Shown here one piece after another: positions 7,969 through 15,655 of a stretch of DNA of 64,000 nt. The DNA is from CAVTBT01 sp963733065 (GTDB taxonomy: Bacteria; Actinomycetota; Thermoleophilia; Gaiellales; Gaiellaceae). Positions within the stretch are counted from its first letter, which is position 1; every line of letters begins with the position of its first letter. The position numbers and the translations under genes are program-made. The stretch is taken from contig CAVTBT010000005.1 of the NCBI GenBank assembly GCA_963733065.1, positions 806,001-870,000 on the forward strand, in the 5' to 3' direction. The notes under the pieces were generated by a model, which saw nothing but the letters and a program-made list of their open reading frames with translations, did not search any database and was not told the DNA's origin.

Positions 7969-8856
7969 CTAGCGAAGCGCCGGCAGGCCGAGCTCCCGGG
8001 CAGCCCACGCGAGTGCAACGGCCGCCTGCGCACGCTGGAAGTCGCGGACGCTCGGGGCTCCTGGTGGGGGCGGGAGCCCCGCTCTCGCTGCGAAGAAGCC
8101 GGCGACGGCCGCGGCGAGAGCGCCCGCTCCGGGCAACACCTCCCACGGTTCCGGGCCGTCCTCGAGGCGGAGGCTGGGCAACCAGAACGCCACGTCGAAG
8201 CTGCCGTTTCCGGTGCACGCGAGGTTCCAGTCGACGAGCACGGTGCGCTTGTCGAGGAAGCAGAGATTGTCGCTCCGTACGTCGAAGTGGAGGATCTCGC
8301 TGCCGGCGAACTCCGCCGAGTCGGCCGCGCGGCGGAGTGTCGGCAGCGCTTCGTCGAGCCACGCGCGCGAGCAGAGCGACGTCGCCACGAGCGGCTCGGG
8401 ATCGGCGTGGACGAGATCCCACCCGACGACGTCTCGGCGGCGCGCTTCGAGTGAGGGAAGGCCGGCGGGCGGTGGTGTCCCGTGCAGTTCTTCGAGCGAC
8501 GCGAGCACCGCGTCGATCCGCTCGGCCGACCACGGCGGCGGCCAGGATGCTCGGCTGAGATCCTCGAGCACGAGCAGCGTCGTCGCGCCGTGCTCGTGCG
8601 CTCCGACGTATCCGGGCATGAACGATCCGCGCACCGACTCGTAGATCGTGCGCTCCTTGCGGAGCCAACCCGCGGCCTCGTCGGTGAGCGCCTGCTTCAC
8701 GAAGACCGTGCTGCCGCCGACGAGGGTCACCAGCCAGTGCGCGTTGACGCGTCCGTAACCGGCGCTCTCGAGTGCCTGCCAGGCCACCGGCTCCGCTCCG
8801 GCCGCGCACGCGACCTCGTGTGCAGGGAACGACGTCTTCGAGCTCAGGCGTCCCAC
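7969..8856 (-). CDS. APH/ChoK-fold small-molecule kinase
   Basis: With the GTG at 8856 the protein has 295 residues and overlaps the preceding ATP-grasp gene by 13 bp; a later GTG at 8787 is the alternative. Kinase features are clear: Lys54 in VFVKQAL, the catalytic Brenner motif HFDVRSDNLCF (His190, Asp192, Asn197) and the metal-binding Asp209 in LVDWNLA. Such enzymes phosphorylate aminoglycosides, homoserine, choline, sugars or other small metabolites. As last gene of a tightly coupled five-gene operon with two ATP-grasp ligases, it more likely acts in a biosynthetic pathway than in antibiotic resistance (inference). Confidence 0.82.
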   Translation of the reverse strand: MGRLSSKTSFPAHEVACAAGAEPVAWQALESAGYGRVNAHWLVTLVGGSTVFVKQALTDEAAGWLRKERTIYESVRGSFMPGYVGAHEHGATTLLVLEDLSRASWPPPWSAERIDAVLASLEELHGTPPPAGLPSLEARRRDVVGWDLVHADPEPLVATSLCSRAWLDEALPTLRRAADSAEFAGSEILHFDVRSDNLCFLDKRTVLVDWNLACTGNGSFDVAFWLPSLRLEDGPEPWEVLPGAGALAAAVAGFFAARAGLPPPPGAPSVRDFQRAQAAVALAWAARELGLPALR

Positions 8857-9875
8857 TCGAGCTGGTCGAAGTAGCGAAGCGCCGTCCTCCCCGGCCGCAC
8901 GCGGCCGCGGAGGTCGGCGAGCTCGTCGTCGGAGATCTCGCCCAGCGCGCGCTTCACCCCGAGGTACGGGAGGTTGAAGTCCTCCTGGTAGACGATCGTC
9001 GAGATGCGCGGGTTGATCTCGATCACGTGGTCGCCGACGAGCTGGATGTTGAAGAAGTGCTCGATGGCGAGCTCTTCGACGATGCGATCGGCGATCCGCA
9101 TCAGCTCGTCGTCCGCGAGCGTGACGAAGTACATCGCCAGGCCCGCCCGCATCGCCTCGCGGGTCTTCGGGTGGCCGAGCACGACCCGCCGGCCGTCGCC
9201 GATGCCGTCGATCGTTCGCTCGCCGCCGGTGGCGAGCTCCATCACGAGCAGGTCGGGTCCGCCCGCGTCGGGCAGCAGCTCGAGCGCCTCCTCGAGCCGC
9301 ATCGCGACGGAGCCGGGGCGCTCGTTGAGCAGCTGGTGCGCGCGGTCGACGGTCGGGTCGAGGATTCGGAAGCCCCGCGATCCGGACGAGAAGACCGGCT
9401 TGAAGCACACCGGGCGGTCCGGATAGCCGAGCTCGTGTGCGGCCTGCGCGACCGCTGCGGCGCCGTTCACTCGCCGGAACTCGGGGCCGCGCACGCCGAG
9501 CTGCTGCAGCAGCGCGTACGTCTCCGCCTTGTCGTTCGAGCGGCGGATCGTCTCCGGCCGAGAGACGAGCACCGGCACGGGGAACCGGTCGCGATGCTCG
9601 GCGAGGCCTGCAAGGTCGAACGAGGACTGCGGGAGGACGGCGTCTACGCCCTCCCGCTCGACGATCTCGAGCATCGCGTCCGCGAAGCCGGGGTCGGAGC
9701 CGGCCGGGACCCGGTGGAAGCTGTCGCAGAGGTGACGGCCGACGGAGCGGTCCGACATGTCGGTGCCCACGAGCCGGACGTTGCGCTCCCCGTTCTCCCG
9801 CAGCCCGCGCAGCAGCGCGGCTGTGCCCGGCGCGCCGGAGGCGCTGACGAGCACCGTGATCGGCCGCAGGCTCAC
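8844..9875 (-). CDS. ATP-grasp ligase (carbamoyl-phosphate-synthase-like)
   Basis: The 343-residue protein begins with a Rossmann-like PreATP-grasp domain (RPITVLVSASGAPGTAALLR) and continues into an ATP-grasp fold. The nucleotide and metal site shows as CFKPVFSSGSRGF, the acidic LLVMELATGGERTIDG strand and VIEINPRIST near the end. ATP-grasp enzymes join a carboxylate to an amine or thiol through an acyl phosphate. GTGA overlap with the MOSC gene upstream and 13-bp overlap with the kinase gene downstream show translational coupling. Product unknown. Confidence 0.82.
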   Translation of the reverse strand: MSLRPITVLVSASGAPGTAALLRGLRENGERNVRLVGTDMSDRSVGRHLCDSFHRVPAGSDPGFADAMLEIVEREGVDAVLPQSSFDLAGLAEHRDRFPVPVLVSRPETIRRSNDKAETYALLQQLGVRGPEFRRVNGAAAVAQAAHELGYPDRPVCFKPVFSSGSRGFRILDPTVDRAHQLLNERPGSVAMRLEEALELLPDAGGPDLLVMELATGGERTIDGIGDGRRVVLGHPKTREAMRAGLAMYFVTLADDELMRIADRIVEELAIEHFFNIQLVGDHVIEINPRISTIVYQEDFNLPYLGVKRALGEISDDELADLRGRVRPGRTALRYFDQLEWDA

Positions 9876-10435
9876 GCGAGCTTGCGGATCACGTCGCCCG
9901 GCCGGACCTGGCCCGGCTCGACGACGCGGGTGTTCATCCCGCGCAGGCGGAGGGCGCGTCCCTCCGGCGCGTTCACGAACAGCATGGCGTCCTTGCCGAA
10001 GCGCTGGACGAACTTCTTGCAGCCGGTGTGCGGCTCGGGCGTCACCTCGATGACGGCGGTGCCGACGGCGAGGCGCGTGCCCGGGGGCAGGTTCTCCACG
10101 CTGATGTCGAGCTCCACGTAGAGCTGGTCCCCGGCGAGCGCCCAGCGCTCTCTGGTTCCTCCGGCGACGAGGTCGGCGGCCCTGGCCGACATCAGCGTCA
10201 GCTGCGCGTCGAGGTTGGGCGGGCGGCCGTGGCTCCGGCCCAGCGACCAGCGGTCGCCGACCAGCCCCTCGGCGACGTCGAGCTCGCCTGCGTCGAGGAC
10301 TTCGCGCTCGCCCGTAGCCGGGCGCCGCGTGACGAGCTCGACCCGGCCGCTGTCGGTGGGCGCCTCGCGGACGCGCGGCATGCCCGCCTCGAGGTCGGCG
10401 GTCGTGAGGTGGTGTTCGTCGTTGCCGTTCGTCAC
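9872..10435 (-). CDS. MOSC-domain protein
   Basis: The 187-residue protein contains the MOSC core: GLVGDRWSLGRSHG, DAQLTLMSARAADL and the conserved cysteine region HTGCKKFVQRFG, ending RPGDVIRKLA. The Cys in TGCKKF corresponds to the sulfur-accepting cysteine of MOSC proteins such as the molybdenum-cofactor sulfurase C-terminal domain, so a sulfur-carrier or metal-sulfur transfer role is possible. It is a stand-alone domain without an aminotransferase partner. GTGA overlaps on both sides place it between a CE4-like hydrolase and an ATP-grasp ligase, an unusual neighbourhood for MOSC. Confidence 0.8.
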   Translation of the reverse strand: MTNGNDEHHLTTADLEAGMPRVREAPTDSGRVELVTRRPATGEREVLDAGELDVAEGLVGDRWSLGRSHGRPPNLDAQLTLMSARAADLVAGGTRERWALAGDQLYVELDISVENLPPGTRLAVGTAVIEVTPEPHTGCKKFVQRFGKDAMLFVNAPEGRALRLRGMNTRVVEPGQVRPGDVIRKLA

Positions 10436-11070
10436 AGCTCGATCCTGTCAGCACGGAGCTGGTCTACGCGGCGGTTCCGCTCCGCGTCCAGCATCGCCTG
10501 CATCGTCTCGCTCATCGTCTCGCCGGGATATGCCCAGATCTCCGGGTGCGTGAGGAGCTGCAGCCAGGGGAACGCCCCTGCCGCCAGGTCGGCGTGCGGG
10601 CAGCCGTGGCGCCAGCGCTGGTTCGAGTCCGAGCGATAGGTCTCGGGGGCGAACCACGGCGGCTCCATGACGTTGACGGCGCCGTCGACCGGGGCGGTCA
10701 TGTACTCCGGGTCCGGGTTGTGCCAGGCGACGACCGCGTCGAAGCGCTCGTCGAGCCGCGCGTCGGGCCAGACCGCGTGCAGTCCGACGCGATGGCCGAG
10801 CTCCCGGAGCCGGGCGAGGGCGGTGCGTCCCTCGGACGAGGCGAGGTTGTAGAAGACCGACTCGGTCATGAGGAAGTACGTCGCCGCCGCGCCTTCCTCG
10901 GCCTCGAGCTCGGCCATGCGCAGGGCGGCGTCGAGCGAGAGGTCGACGTCGTGGCGCAGCACGAGGTCGCCGTCCCGCGGCTCGGCGTCGAAGAACGCGC
11001 AGCGGTAGCCGCCGTCGCGCGCCGCCCGCAGCAGGTCGCGGTAGTGGTCGAGCTCGAAACGGCAGGTCAC
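10432..11070 (-). CDS. Polysaccharide-deacetylase-like (CE4/NodB-fold) hydrolase
   Basis: The 212-residue protein shows the NodB-type metal motif LRHDVDLS, a later helix-strand LGHRVGLHAVW with a second histidine, and HPEIW near the C-terminus. These are the usual metal-dependent deacetylase landmarks. It lacks a signal peptide, so it should act in the cytoplasm on a small N-acyl compound rather than on wall polymer (inference). It overlaps its neighbours by GTGA on both sides in the ATP-grasp operon. Confidence 0.72.
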   Translation of the reverse strand: MTCRFELDHYRDLLRAARDGGYRCAFFDAEPRDGDLVLRHDVDLSLDAALRMAELEAEEGAAATYFLMTESVFYNLASSEGRTALARLRELGHRVGLHAVWPDARLDERFDAVVAWHNPDPEYMTAPVDGAVNVMEPPWFAPETYRSDSNQRWRHGCPHADLAAGAFPWLQLLTHPEIWAYPGETMSETMQAMLDAERNRRVDQLRADRIEL

Positions 11071-12275
11071 TCCACCTCGACCTCCAGGAGCCGGGCCGCG
11101 CGCTCGGCACGATCGAGCGCCTCGACCGACGTGTCCGCCACCGCGATGACGTAGCCGCGGCGGTCGCCGTCGAGCCGCACGGGCCTGATGGTCTCGCCGA
11201 CCTGCAGGTACGTGTCCGCCTGGACGACACCCTCCGCTGCGAGCACGGGGTCGAGCGGGCCGATGCGCGTGACCGTGCCGGTCGGCAGCGGGCCGGGCTC
11301 CGCGGTGAAGAAGCGAACGGCGAGCGGCTGGGTCGACGCAGGCACGACGAGCTCGTCGGGCACCTCGTCGCCCAGCGCGACGCGCAGCGCCACCTCGACG
11401 AGGTCGACGCCCACGGCGTGCCGGACGAGATCCGCCATCTGCCCGCCGGGGATCCGCGCCGCGACCTCGACGACGCGCACGGAGCCGTCGTCGTCGACGA
11501 GCAGCTGTGGGAACGCGATGCCGTCGCCGAGCCCGAGCGCACGGACGGCCGCGGCCGCGACCCGCTCCGCCTCGACGAGCGTGTCGGCGTAGATCGACGC
11601 CGGGTAGACGTGGATCCAGCCGACGCCGAAGCCCACGCCCGGCGGGCGCAGGCGGTCGGAGAGCGTCAGCACGTGCACCTCGCCGCCCCGCGCGATGGCG
11701 ATGCCGTTCAGCTCGAGCGCGTCGTGAAACGACTCGACGATCGCCTCGCCCTCGGCGGACTCGGAGAGCGCGGCGTGGAGGTGCGCGTCGAGGTCGTCCT
11801 GCGAGTCGAGCAGGAAGACGCCGCGCTGCCCGCCCGAGTCGGCGGGCTTGAGCACAGCCGGGTACCCGACGGTGTCGCCGGCGGCCCGCGCGCCGGCGAG
11901 GTCGCGCGCGGCTGCGAAGCGCGGCTGAGGGACGCCCGCGTCGGCGAGCGTCCGCCGCATCGCGATCTTGTGCGTCAGGCGATGCGCCGTCTCGGTGCCG
12001 ATGCCCGGCAGGCCGAGCGTCTCCGCGACCGCAGCGACGACCGGCACAGCGCGATCAGCCGAGACCGTGAGCACGCCGTCGACGCCGTGGCGGCGCGCGA
12101 CCTCCGTGACCGCCGCGACGTCGGTGAAGTCCACCGGCTCCGCGACGTCCGCCTCGCGCAGGCCGAGCGCGTCGGGATTGCGGTCGACGGCCACGACGCG
12201 GAGCCCGAGCTCTTTCGCCCGCAGGATCGCGCGGCGCTGGTGGCGGCCCGCGCCGACGAACAGCACGCTGCGCAC
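11067..12275 (-). CDS. ATP-grasp ligase (PurK/carbamoyl-phosphate-synthase-like)
   Basis: This is the first enzyme gene of the operon (402 residues, GTG start). The N-terminal Rossmann segment VLFVGAGRHQRRAILRAKELG is followed by the ATP-grasp domain with AVLKPADSGGQRGVFL, VVEVAARIPGGQ and the DGIAFPQLLV strand. A C-terminal domain of about 100 residues resembles the PurK/LAL-type cap. It probably activates a carboxylate with ATP for ligation to an amine. The SSI-like lipoprotein gene lies directly upstream with no gap, and an SDR/DegT pair is divergent beyond it. It is a distant paralogue of the ATP-grasp genes at 20.9 and 39.1 kb. Confidence 0.82.
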   Translation of the reverse strand: MRSVLFVGAGRHQRRAILRAKELGLRVVAVDRNPDALGLREADVAEPVDFTDVAAVTEVARRHGVDGVLTVSADRAVPVVAAVAETLGLPGIGTETAHRLTHKIAMRRTLADAGVPQPRFAAARDLAGARAAGDTVGYPAVLKPADSGGQRGVFLLDSQDDLDAHLHAALSESAEGEAIVESFHDALELNGIAIARGGEVHVLTLSDRLRPPGVGFGVGWIHVYPASIYADTLVEAERVAAAAVRALGLGDGIAFPQLLVDDDGSVRVVEVAARIPGGQMADLVRHAVGVDLVEVALRVALGDEVPDELVVPASTQPLAVRFFTAEPGPLPTGTVTRIGPLDPVLAAEGVVQADTYLQVGETIRPVRLDGDRRGYVIAVADTSVEALDRAERAARLLEVEVE

Positions 12276-12686
12276 CTAGCTCGCGCCTTTCGCCTCGGGC
12301 AGCAGGAAGGCGTGCCGGTCCCAGCGCTCGATCTCGCAGCCGTTCTCGCGTGAGAACGAGGCGTCGACGGGCTCGCCGTCGAGCGTGCCGGACACGGTGG
12401 CGGTCGACGGGCCGCCGTAGATCTCGGTGCAGGCGACGTCACCGGGAGTAGGCGCGAACGGGTCGTCGAGGTCGTCCAGGCGGCGGCAGGCGTCTGCGGG
12501 ATCGCCGAGGTCGCCGCCCGCGGGGTCGCACTCGAGCCGGGAGACCGCCGGCTCGGCCGTCTCGTCGGCTCGGAACTCGATCGTCAGCACCGTCCCGGGC
12601 TCCTCGGCGACCGCGTCGCCGCCGTCGTCGCTCCCGCACGCGCTGAGCGCGACCGCGATCGCGCAGAGCGGGACGAGCGACCTCAT
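12276..12686 (-). CDS. Lipoprotein with subtilisin-inhibitor-like (SSI) domain
   Basis: The 136-residue protein has a lipobox-type signal (LCAIAVALSACGSDDG, Cys at about 17). The mature part follows the SSI cysteine pattern: LECDPAGGDLGDPADACRR, then ACTEIYGGP and NGCEIERWD. SSI proteins of actinobacteria bind and inhibit extracellular serine proteases; most are secreted free, so anchoring to the membrane as a lipoprotein is less common. The reactive loop is not clearly canonical, so protease inhibition is uncertain. It abuts the ATP-grasp operon with no gap and could be its first gene. Confidence 0.7.
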   Translation of the reverse strand: MRSLVPLCAIAVALSACGSDDGGDAVAEEPGTVLTIEFRADETAEPAVSRLECDPAGGDLGDPADACRRLDDLDDPFAPTPGDVACTEIYGGPSTATVSGTLDGEPVDASFSRENGCEIERWDRHAFLLPEAKGAS

Positions 12687-12719
12687 GGCGCCGGATGGTA
12701 CGCAGCTAGGCTTGCCGGC

Positions 12720-13691
12720 GTGGCGCTGGCGGGCAAGCGGATCCTGATCACGGGCGGCGCGGGCTTCATCGGCACGACGCTCGCGCGGCGGCTCGTCGAA
12801 GACAACGAGATCGTCGCGTACGACAACCTGCACCGCGACGCGCTCGGCGGCACGGAGCTCGTCGAGCACCCGAACTTCTCGTTCGAGCAGGGCGACGTGC
12901 TCGACGCGGAGTCCCTGCACAGCGCCGCCGACGGCGCCACCCACATCGTCCACTGCGCGGGCATCGCGGGCGTCGACACCGTCCTGCAGAGCCCGGTGCG
13001 AACGATGCGCGTGAACATGATCGGCACCTTCAACGCGCTCGAGGCCGCGCTCGCCACGGCGGGCACGCTCGAGCGGATCGTGGACTTCTCGACGAGCGAG
13101 GTGTTCGGCACGCAGGCGTTCCGCGTGGCGGAGACGAGCGTCACGGTCACCGGCTCCGTGGGGGAGGCGCGGTGGACGTACGCCGTCTCGAAGCTCGCCG
13201 GCGAGCACATGGCCCACGCCTACCACGCCGAGCTCGGGCTCCCGACGACGACGGTGCGTCCGTTCAACGTCTACGGGCCGGGCCAGATCGGCGGCGGCGC
13301 CATCCGCGCCTTCATCGAGGCCGCGCTCGCCGGGCGAGACCTCACGATCCACGGCGACGGGTCGCAGATCCGCGCCTGGACCTACGTCGACGACATGGTC
13401 GCGGGCACGCTGCTGGCGCTCGAGCATCCGAACGCTGTCGGCGAGAGCTTCAACATCGGCAACGCGCGCTCGGCGGTGACGATCTTCGATCTCGCGCAGC
13501 GCATCAAGCGCCTGACCGGTTGCTCCGGCGAGATCGTCTTCCAGCCCCTCCACTACATCGACGTCGAGCTGCGCATCCCCAATGTCGACAAGGCGCGCGA
13601 GCTGCTCGGCTTCGAGACCCTCGTCGAGCTCGATGAGGGTCTCGAGCGGACGATTGCGTGGTACCGAGAGAAGCTTCGGGCATTCGCCTAG
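12720..13691 (+). CDS. SDR NAD-dependent sugar-nucleotide epimerase/dehydratase
   Basis: The 323-residue protein has the extended-SDR signature: ITGGAGFIGTTLARRL for NAD binding, the FSTSEVFG serine strand and the catalytic YAVSK motif. PFNVYGPGQ and the TYVDDMV substrate segment follow. Such enzymes act on UDP- or dTDP-sugars as 4-epimerases or 4,6-dehydratases. The GTG start has a TAGGCT (12707-12712) seven bases before it and no ribosome-binding site, indicating a leaderless transcript. It overlaps the DegT aminotransferase downstream by 34 bp, suggesting that keto-sugar production is followed by transamination. Confidence 0.85.
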   Translation: MALAGKRILITGGAGFIGTTLARRLVEDNEIVAYDNLHRDALGGTELVEHPNFSFEQGDVLDAESLHSAADGATHIVHCAGIAGVDTVLQSPVRTMRVNMIGTFNALEAALATAGTLERIVDFSTSEVFGTQAFRVAETSVTVTGSVGEARWTYAVSKLAGEHMAHAYHAELGLPTTTVRPFNVYGPGQIGGGAIRAFIEAALAGRDLTIHGDGSQIRAWTYVDDMVAGTLLALEHPNAVGESFNIGNARSAVTIFDLAQRIKRLTGCSGEIVFQPLHYIDVELRIPNVDKARELLGFETLVELDEGLERTIAWYREKLRAFA

Positions 13692-14743
13692 CCCGCCCCG
13701 ACGTCGGTGAGGCGGAGCTCGCGGCGATCGGCGAGGTGCTCGCGACCGGGCAGCTCACGATGGGCCCGAAGGTGCGAGAGCTGGAGGCGCTGCTGGCCAC
13801 CGCGTGCGGAGTCGAGCACGCTGTCGCCGTGTCGTCAGGGACGGCCGCGCTGCACCTGGCGATGCTCGCGCTCGGCGTCGGCCCCGGGGACGAGGTCGTC
13901 GTGCCCGCGTACACGTTCCCCGCGACCGGAAACGTGGTCACGCTCTGCGGCGCCCGCCCGGTGCTCGCGGACGTCGACCCGGACAGCTTCAACCTCGATC
14001 TCGACCGCGTGGCCGCAGCACTGTCGCCGCGGACGAAGGCCGTGCTGGCAGTCCATCTCTTCGGCCGCCCACTCGACTGGGACACGTTGCGCGCCGCCGT
14101 GCCCGACGGCGTCACGCTCGTGGAGGACGCCGCCGGCGCGCTCGGCGCGAGGTCGCAAGGCCGCGCGTGCGGCTCGCTCGGCGCGATGGGCTGCCTCTCG
14201 TTCCATCCCCGCAAGATCGTGACCACCGGCGAGGGCGGTGCCGTGACGACCTCGGACGGCGAGCTCGGCGAGCGGGTGCGCTCGCTGCGTCACCACGGCT
14301 GGAGCCCGTCCGACCGCTACGACGACCTGCCGCAAGGCGGCTTCAACTACCGGCTCGCCGACGTGCTCTGTGCTCTCGGCATCCCCCAGCTCGAGCGGCT
14401 GGAGGAGCTGCTCGCGGCGCGGGAGCGGGTCGCGGCGGGGTACGAGGAGCGGCTCGCCGGCGTCGTGGAGACCCCGTCGGCCGACGAGGGCGACCGCCAC
14501 GGCTGGCAGGCCTACGTCGTCCGGCTCGACCGGCGCGACGAGGCGCTGGCCGCGCTCCGCGGCGACGGCATCGAGGCGCAGATCGGCACGTACGCGCTCC
14601 ATCGCCTCTCCGCCTACCGCGACCAGGGCGCGTTTCCGGGCGCCGACCGCGCCTACGAGCGCGCCCTCGCGCTGCCGTTCCACACCGCGCTGGCGGATGC
14701 CGACCTCGACCGCGTCGCCGCGGCGCTCGGCGAGTACGCCTGA
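13658..14743 (+). CDS. DegT/DnrJ/EryC1-family PLP aminotransferase
   Basis: The 361-residue protein has the sugar-aminotransferase layout. Features are SSGTAALHLAM for phosphate binding, VVVPAYTFPATGN, Asp167 in LVEDAAGALGA, and the PLP lysine (Lys186) in SFHPRKIVTTGEGG. These enzymes put an amino group on keto-sugar nucleotides. The GTG start overlaps the SDR gene by 34 bp; other starts would remove the conserved N-terminal RPDVGEAELAAI region. With the SDR it forms a probable amino-sugar module, divergent from the ATP-grasp operon. Confidence 0.86.
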   Translation: MVPREASGIRLARPDVGEAELAAIGEVLATGQLTMGPKVRELEALLATACGVEHAVAVSSGTAALHLAMLALGVGPGDEVVVPAYTFPATGNVVTLCGARPVLADVDPDSFNLDLDRVAAALSPRTKAVLAVHLFGRPLDWDTLRAAVPDGVTLVEDAAGALGARSQGRACGSLGAMGCLSFHPRKIVTTGEGGAVTTSDGELGERVRSLRHHGWSPSDRYDDLPQGGFNYRLADVLCALGIPQLERLEELLAARERVAAGYEERLAGVVETPSADEGDRHGWQAYVVRLDRRDEALAALRGDGIEAQIGTYALHRLSAYRDQGAFPGADRAYERALALPFHTALADADLDRVAAALGEYA

Positions 14744-14744
14744 C

Positions 14745-14960
14745 GTGGCCGCCGATTCCGTCGGGACTGCGACCCGCGAGCTGCTCGCCTGGCTCGCGCC
14801 CGGCCGCACGTACGTCGAGTTGATGGACGCGTGGAGCAGCTGGTGCCCGCGGCACTCCGTCTGGGAGGACGCGGTCGCCGCCGGCCTCGTGCGGATCGTT
14901 CGCGGTCCCGCCGGCACCAGCGTCGAGCTGACCGAGAGCGGCCGCGCCGCGCTGGCTTGA
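14745..14960 (+). CDS. Small uncharacterised protein (71 aa)
   Basis: A GTG two bases after the aminotransferase stop opens a 71-residue frame with coding-like third positions. The protein is a helical, wHTH-like sequence with LLAWLAPGRTYVELMDAWSS, a single Cys, and a tail TSVELTESGRAALA that resembles the end of winged-helix domains. I do not recognise a named family. Its close spacing suggests co-transcription with the SDR and DegT genes. Confidence 0.55.
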   Translation: MAADSVGTATRELLAWLAPGRTYVELMDAWSSWCPRHSVWEDAVAAGLVRIVRGPAGTSVELTESGRAALA

Positions 14961-14995
14961 CAGCATGGCCGTTGTGAGTTATCACTCACTATCTA
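14957..14995 (+). promoter_or_regulatory. tetR promoter with palindromic operator
   Basis: A consensus -35 TTGACA (14957-14962) is followed after 17 bp by TATCAC (14980-14985). The perfect palindrome GTGAGTTATCACTCAC (14974-14989) covers the -10 region just before the TetR-family gene, the classic position for autorepression. A related sequence precedes the MFS gene at 15621-15636. The transcript would have almost no leader before the ATG at 14997. Confidence 0.75.
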
Positions 14996-14996
14996 G

Positions 14997-15557
14997 ATGA
15001 ATGCGGCGACTACATCACGACAGACGGCCGGAGAGCGGCGCGAGGCGGTGCTCGACGCCGCGACGCACGAGTTCGCGGTCAAGGGCTTCCACGGCGCGTC
15101 GACCGAGGACATCGCCCGGGCGGCGGGCATCTCGCAGCCGTACCTGTTCCGGCTCTTCGGCTCGAAGAAGGAGCTCTACCTGGCGGCGTACACGCGCTGC
15201 GAGGCCCACCTCTACGAGAGCTTCGCCGCGGCGGCGAAGGGCAAGACCGGCGAGGAGGCGCTCCCCGCCATGGGCGTGGCTTACATGGAGTTCGCCCAGG
15301 TCGCAGACCGGCTCATGCTCATGCTGAAGACCTGGTCGTCGGACGATCCGGACGTCCGTCGTGTCAGCCGCACCGGCTGGCGCAACATCGTCGACCTCGC
15401 CGAGCAGGCCTCGAAGGAGCCGCCGGACGTCGTCAGTCAGTTCTTCGCCAACGGCATGCTGATCACGATCCTCATGTCGATGGGCCTCGTCGAAGAGCCG
15501 GAGCCGTGGGCCACGCGGCTCCTCGAGGCCTGCAAGGAGGCGATCCGGGACTCGTGA
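14997..15557 (+). CDS. TetR-family transcriptional repressor
   Basis: The 186-residue protein has the canonical N-terminal DNA-binding domain: RREAVLDAATHEFAVKGFHG, then TEDIARAAGISQPYLFRLFG as the helix-turn-helix and KKELYLAAY. The ligand domain is all-helical and variable. It is followed by a strong terminator and then an MFS drug-efflux gene that has its own related operator. The likely role is repression of itself and the efflux gene until a toxic compound binds. Confidence 0.9.
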   Translation: MNAATTSRQTAGERREAVLDAATHEFAVKGFHGASTEDIARAAGISQPYLFRLFGSKKELYLAAYTRCEAHLYESFAAAAKGKTGEEALPAMGVAYMEFAQVADRLMLMLKTWSSDDPDVRRVSRTGWRNIVDLAEQASKEPPDVVSQFFANGMLITILMSMGLVEEPEPWATRLLEACKEAIRDS

Positions 15558-15568
15558 CAGCCGCCGGC

Positions 15569-15608
15569 AAGAGTGCGGCCAGCCGTACGCCGCCCGCACT
15601 CTTTTTTT
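15569..15608 (+). terminator. Rho-independent terminator after tetR
   Basis: A 10-bp stem, AAGAGTGCGG (15569-15578) with CCGCACTCTT (15594-15603), has a 15-nt loop and runs straight into a T-tract (15602-15608). It is the clearest intrinsic terminator in the window and implies that the MFS gene needs its own promoter. Confidence 0.85.
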
Positions 15609-15617
15609 CGTTTCATT

Positions 15618-15640
15618 AGGAAGTAACGACTCACTTCGTT
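15618..15640 (+). promoter_or_regulatory. Probable second TetR operator before the MFS gene
   Basis: AAGTAACGACTCACTT (15621-15636) shares AGTnnnnACTCACT with the palindrome before tetR. It lies 20 bp before the MFS start codon, downstream of a short AT-rich stretch that must hold the promoter. The match is partial and one half-site is weaker. Confidence 0.5.
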
Positions 15641-15655
15641 CGTCAGGAGACCGAG

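Noticed and set aside
7969..8856. Aminoglycoside resistance gene
   Set aside because: The kinase motifs are shared by many small-molecule kinases, and the coupled biosynthetic operon argues against a resistance role.
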